A stretch of 64,000 nt of DNA from Verrucomicrobiaceae bacterium (GTDB lineage: Bacteria; Pseudomonadota; Gammaproteobacteria; Pseudomonadales; CAMLJR01), in the NCBI GenBank assembly GCA_028293825.1, contig JAQGNY010000040.1:62001-126000 (forward strand), written 5' to 3'. The translations under genes and the position numbers were made by a program. How positions within the stretch are numbered: position 1 is the stretch's first letter; each line of letters starts with the position of its first letter. This document shows, in pieces, positions 63,019-64,000 of the stretch. The notes beneath the pieces are model-generated. The model searched no databases. It had not been told where the DNA came from and saw only the letters and a program-made list of their open reading frames with translations.

Positions 63019-63948
63019 CTAACGCTGCGACTCCAGATACGGCCGCATCAGTTCAGCCAGCCAGTTCATAAATACCTGCACCCGCTTAGGCAGTTGCCGC
63101 CGACTGGCGTACAGCAGCGACACCGGCATCGACGGCGGCCGGTAATCCGGCAGTACTTCCTGCAATAAGCCGCGCTCGATCAGCGCCAGCGCGCCGGTAT
63201 CCGGCGCCTGAATAATCCCCAATCCGGCCAGGCAGGCCGCCTGATACGACTCCGAATTATTCACGGTCAGGCTGCCCGACATCGGTAGGAAACGCGTGGC
63301 GCCGAAATCGCGATGGCTGGGGTCGCGCACCACATATTCGAACCCCAACGGCTTGCTGCCCAAGGTCGACGCGTAATGAATCAGGTGATGGTGGGCGAGA
63401 TCGTCGAGCGTCTGCGGCACGCCGAATTCGGCGAGATAGGCCGGGCTGGCACAATTGATCTGGCGATAGAAGCCGAGCGGCCGCGCGATCAGGCTGCTGT
63501 CGGTCAGCTCACCGACGCGCAGCACGCAGTCGAAACCCTCGCGCACCACATCCACCCGGCGATCGGTGCTGCCGAGTTCGATCTCCACATGCGGGTGTGC
63601 GCGCAGGAATTCCCCGAGACGCGGCAATACCAGCGCGCGCGCCGCGCCCATCGGCAGGTCCACGCGCAGACGCCCGGTCAGCGCTTGTTGCTCACTGCGG
63701 AACAGACCTTCCAGCTCGTCCATATCCGACAGCATTTCGCGGCAACGCTCGTAGAAAATCTGGCCGTCCTGCGTCATTTGCACGCGCCGCGTGGTGCGAT
63801 GCAACAGACGCGTACCGAGCCCGCTTTCCAGCCGCTGAATCGCCGTAGAAATGCTCGCCTTCGGCAGGCCGAGACTCTGCGCCGCCTGCGTGAAACTGGC
63901 GAGTTCGGCGACACGCATGAAGATCTGCATGGTTTCGGGAGAGATCAC
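63019..63948 (-). CDS. LysR-family transcriptional regulator
   Basis: A 309-aa LysR-type regulator: N-terminal helix-turn-helix (FTQAAQSLGLPKASISTAIQRLESGLGTRLLHRTTRRVQMT) and a periplasmic-binding-protein-like effector domain. Closest in look to the CrgA/DsdC-like group that controls oxidoreductases and detoxification genes. GTG start; an ATG at 63930 is the alternative. Its target is likely a divergent gene beyond the window's right edge. Confidence 0.92.
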   Translation of the reverse strand: MISPETMQIFMRVAELASFTQAAQSLGLPKASISTAIQRLESGLGTRLLHRTTRRVQMTQDGQIFYERCREMLSDMDELEGLFRSEQQALTGRLRVDLPMGAARALVLPRLGEFLRAHPHVEIELGSTDRRVDVVREGFDCVLRVGELTDSSLIARPLGFYRQINCASPAYLAEFGVPQTLDDLAHHHLIHYASTLGSKPLGFEYVVRDPSHRDFGATRFLPMSGSLTVNNSESYQAACLAGLGIIQAPDTGALALIERGLLQEVLPDYRPPSMPVSLLYASRRQLPKRVQVFMNWLAELMRPYLESQR

Positions 63949-64000
63949 AGTCTGGGTTTCCGCAGTTGATTGTTCGCAATGGGCGAACAGTCTAACCGCA

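Noticed and set aside
1-64000. CRISPR arrays, insertion sequences, integrases, prophage genes
   Set aside because: None seen. The direct repeats found are short gene-end repeats or the duplicated small-RNA unit and have no spacer-repeat regularity.

Overview
The window reads as chromosome from a gammaproteobacterium, probably a free-living aerobic or marine one (Pseudomonadales/Cellvibrionales-like). The basis is gene content: proteobacterial-type GshA, AcpH, PilU, MotAB, a cytochrome c5-type protein, the yrfG-hslR-hslO-pckA block, PHA synthase with a phasin, and a GacA/Csr-type small-RNA locus. There is no integrase, transposase, CRISPR array or phage gene. The genus cannot be fixed from this sequence alone.

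Region by region. 1-4.1 kb: a translationally coupled dsbB-lrgA-lrgB run (lrgB leaves the window), a FliL-like protein, acpH and gshA. 4.3-9.9 kb: pilU, a PilZ protein with its DUF1631 partner, two unknown proteins and moaA. 10-14.7 kb: a peroxiredoxin, a small heat-shock protein with a sigma-32-like promoter, cobS and tex. 15-17 kb: a siderophore receptor behind a Fur-box-like site. 17.2-21.1 kb: pckA, hslO, hslR, yrfG. 21.3-25.1 kb: a small protein, a Rap1a/Tai-type protein, a YdiI-type thioesterase, asnS and an AI-2E-type exporter.

25.3-38.2 kb is a GC-rich accessory metabolic cluster: sulfotransferase, DUF1214 protein, SDR, beta-hydroxyacid dehydrogenase, APH-like phosphotransferase, phytoene-desaturase-like flavoprotein, TetR regulator, luciferase-like monooxygenase, VOC protein, TIM-barrel isomerase, MDR reductase and DsbA/FrnE-like protein. 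It looks like a TetR-controlled route acting on a hydrophobic, hydroxylated substrate. A tRNA-Arg(CCG) lies beside it at 39.1 kb, with its 3' end facing the cluster.

39.4-48.5 kb: cytochrome c, TerC-family protein, rep, a REC-GGDEF-EAL protein, a Ycf46-like AAA ATPase, phaC and phasin. 49.1-52.9 kb: hinT, then the most interesting element: two tandem copies (offset 222 bp) of a short gene on the minus strand that looks like a Csr/Rsm-sequestering sRNA. Each copy has several GGA motifs, some in hairpin loops that covary between copies, a terminator, and an upstream 18-bp palindrome resembling the UvrY/GacA box. After these come a flavin reductase, a YdcH-like protein, a degenerate cyclase fused to an intact PilZ domain, a UPF0149/SEC-C protein and a DUF1289 protein.

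53-57.6 kb: a candidate small RNA, LEA14-like and OmpA-like lipoproteins, a glycine-zipper protein, a PepSY-like protein and a PhoP/PhoQ-type two-component system. 57.8-59.8 kb: motA-motB. 59.9-64 kb: single enzymes (Tat-exported HAD dehalogenase-like protein, GNAT, DinB, tautomerase, NTF2-like) and a LysR regulator. c-di-GMP signalling recurs: two intact PilZ proteins and a GGDEF-EAL protein sit beside pili, flagellar stators and the Csr-type RNAs, which fits control of a motile-to-sessile switch.
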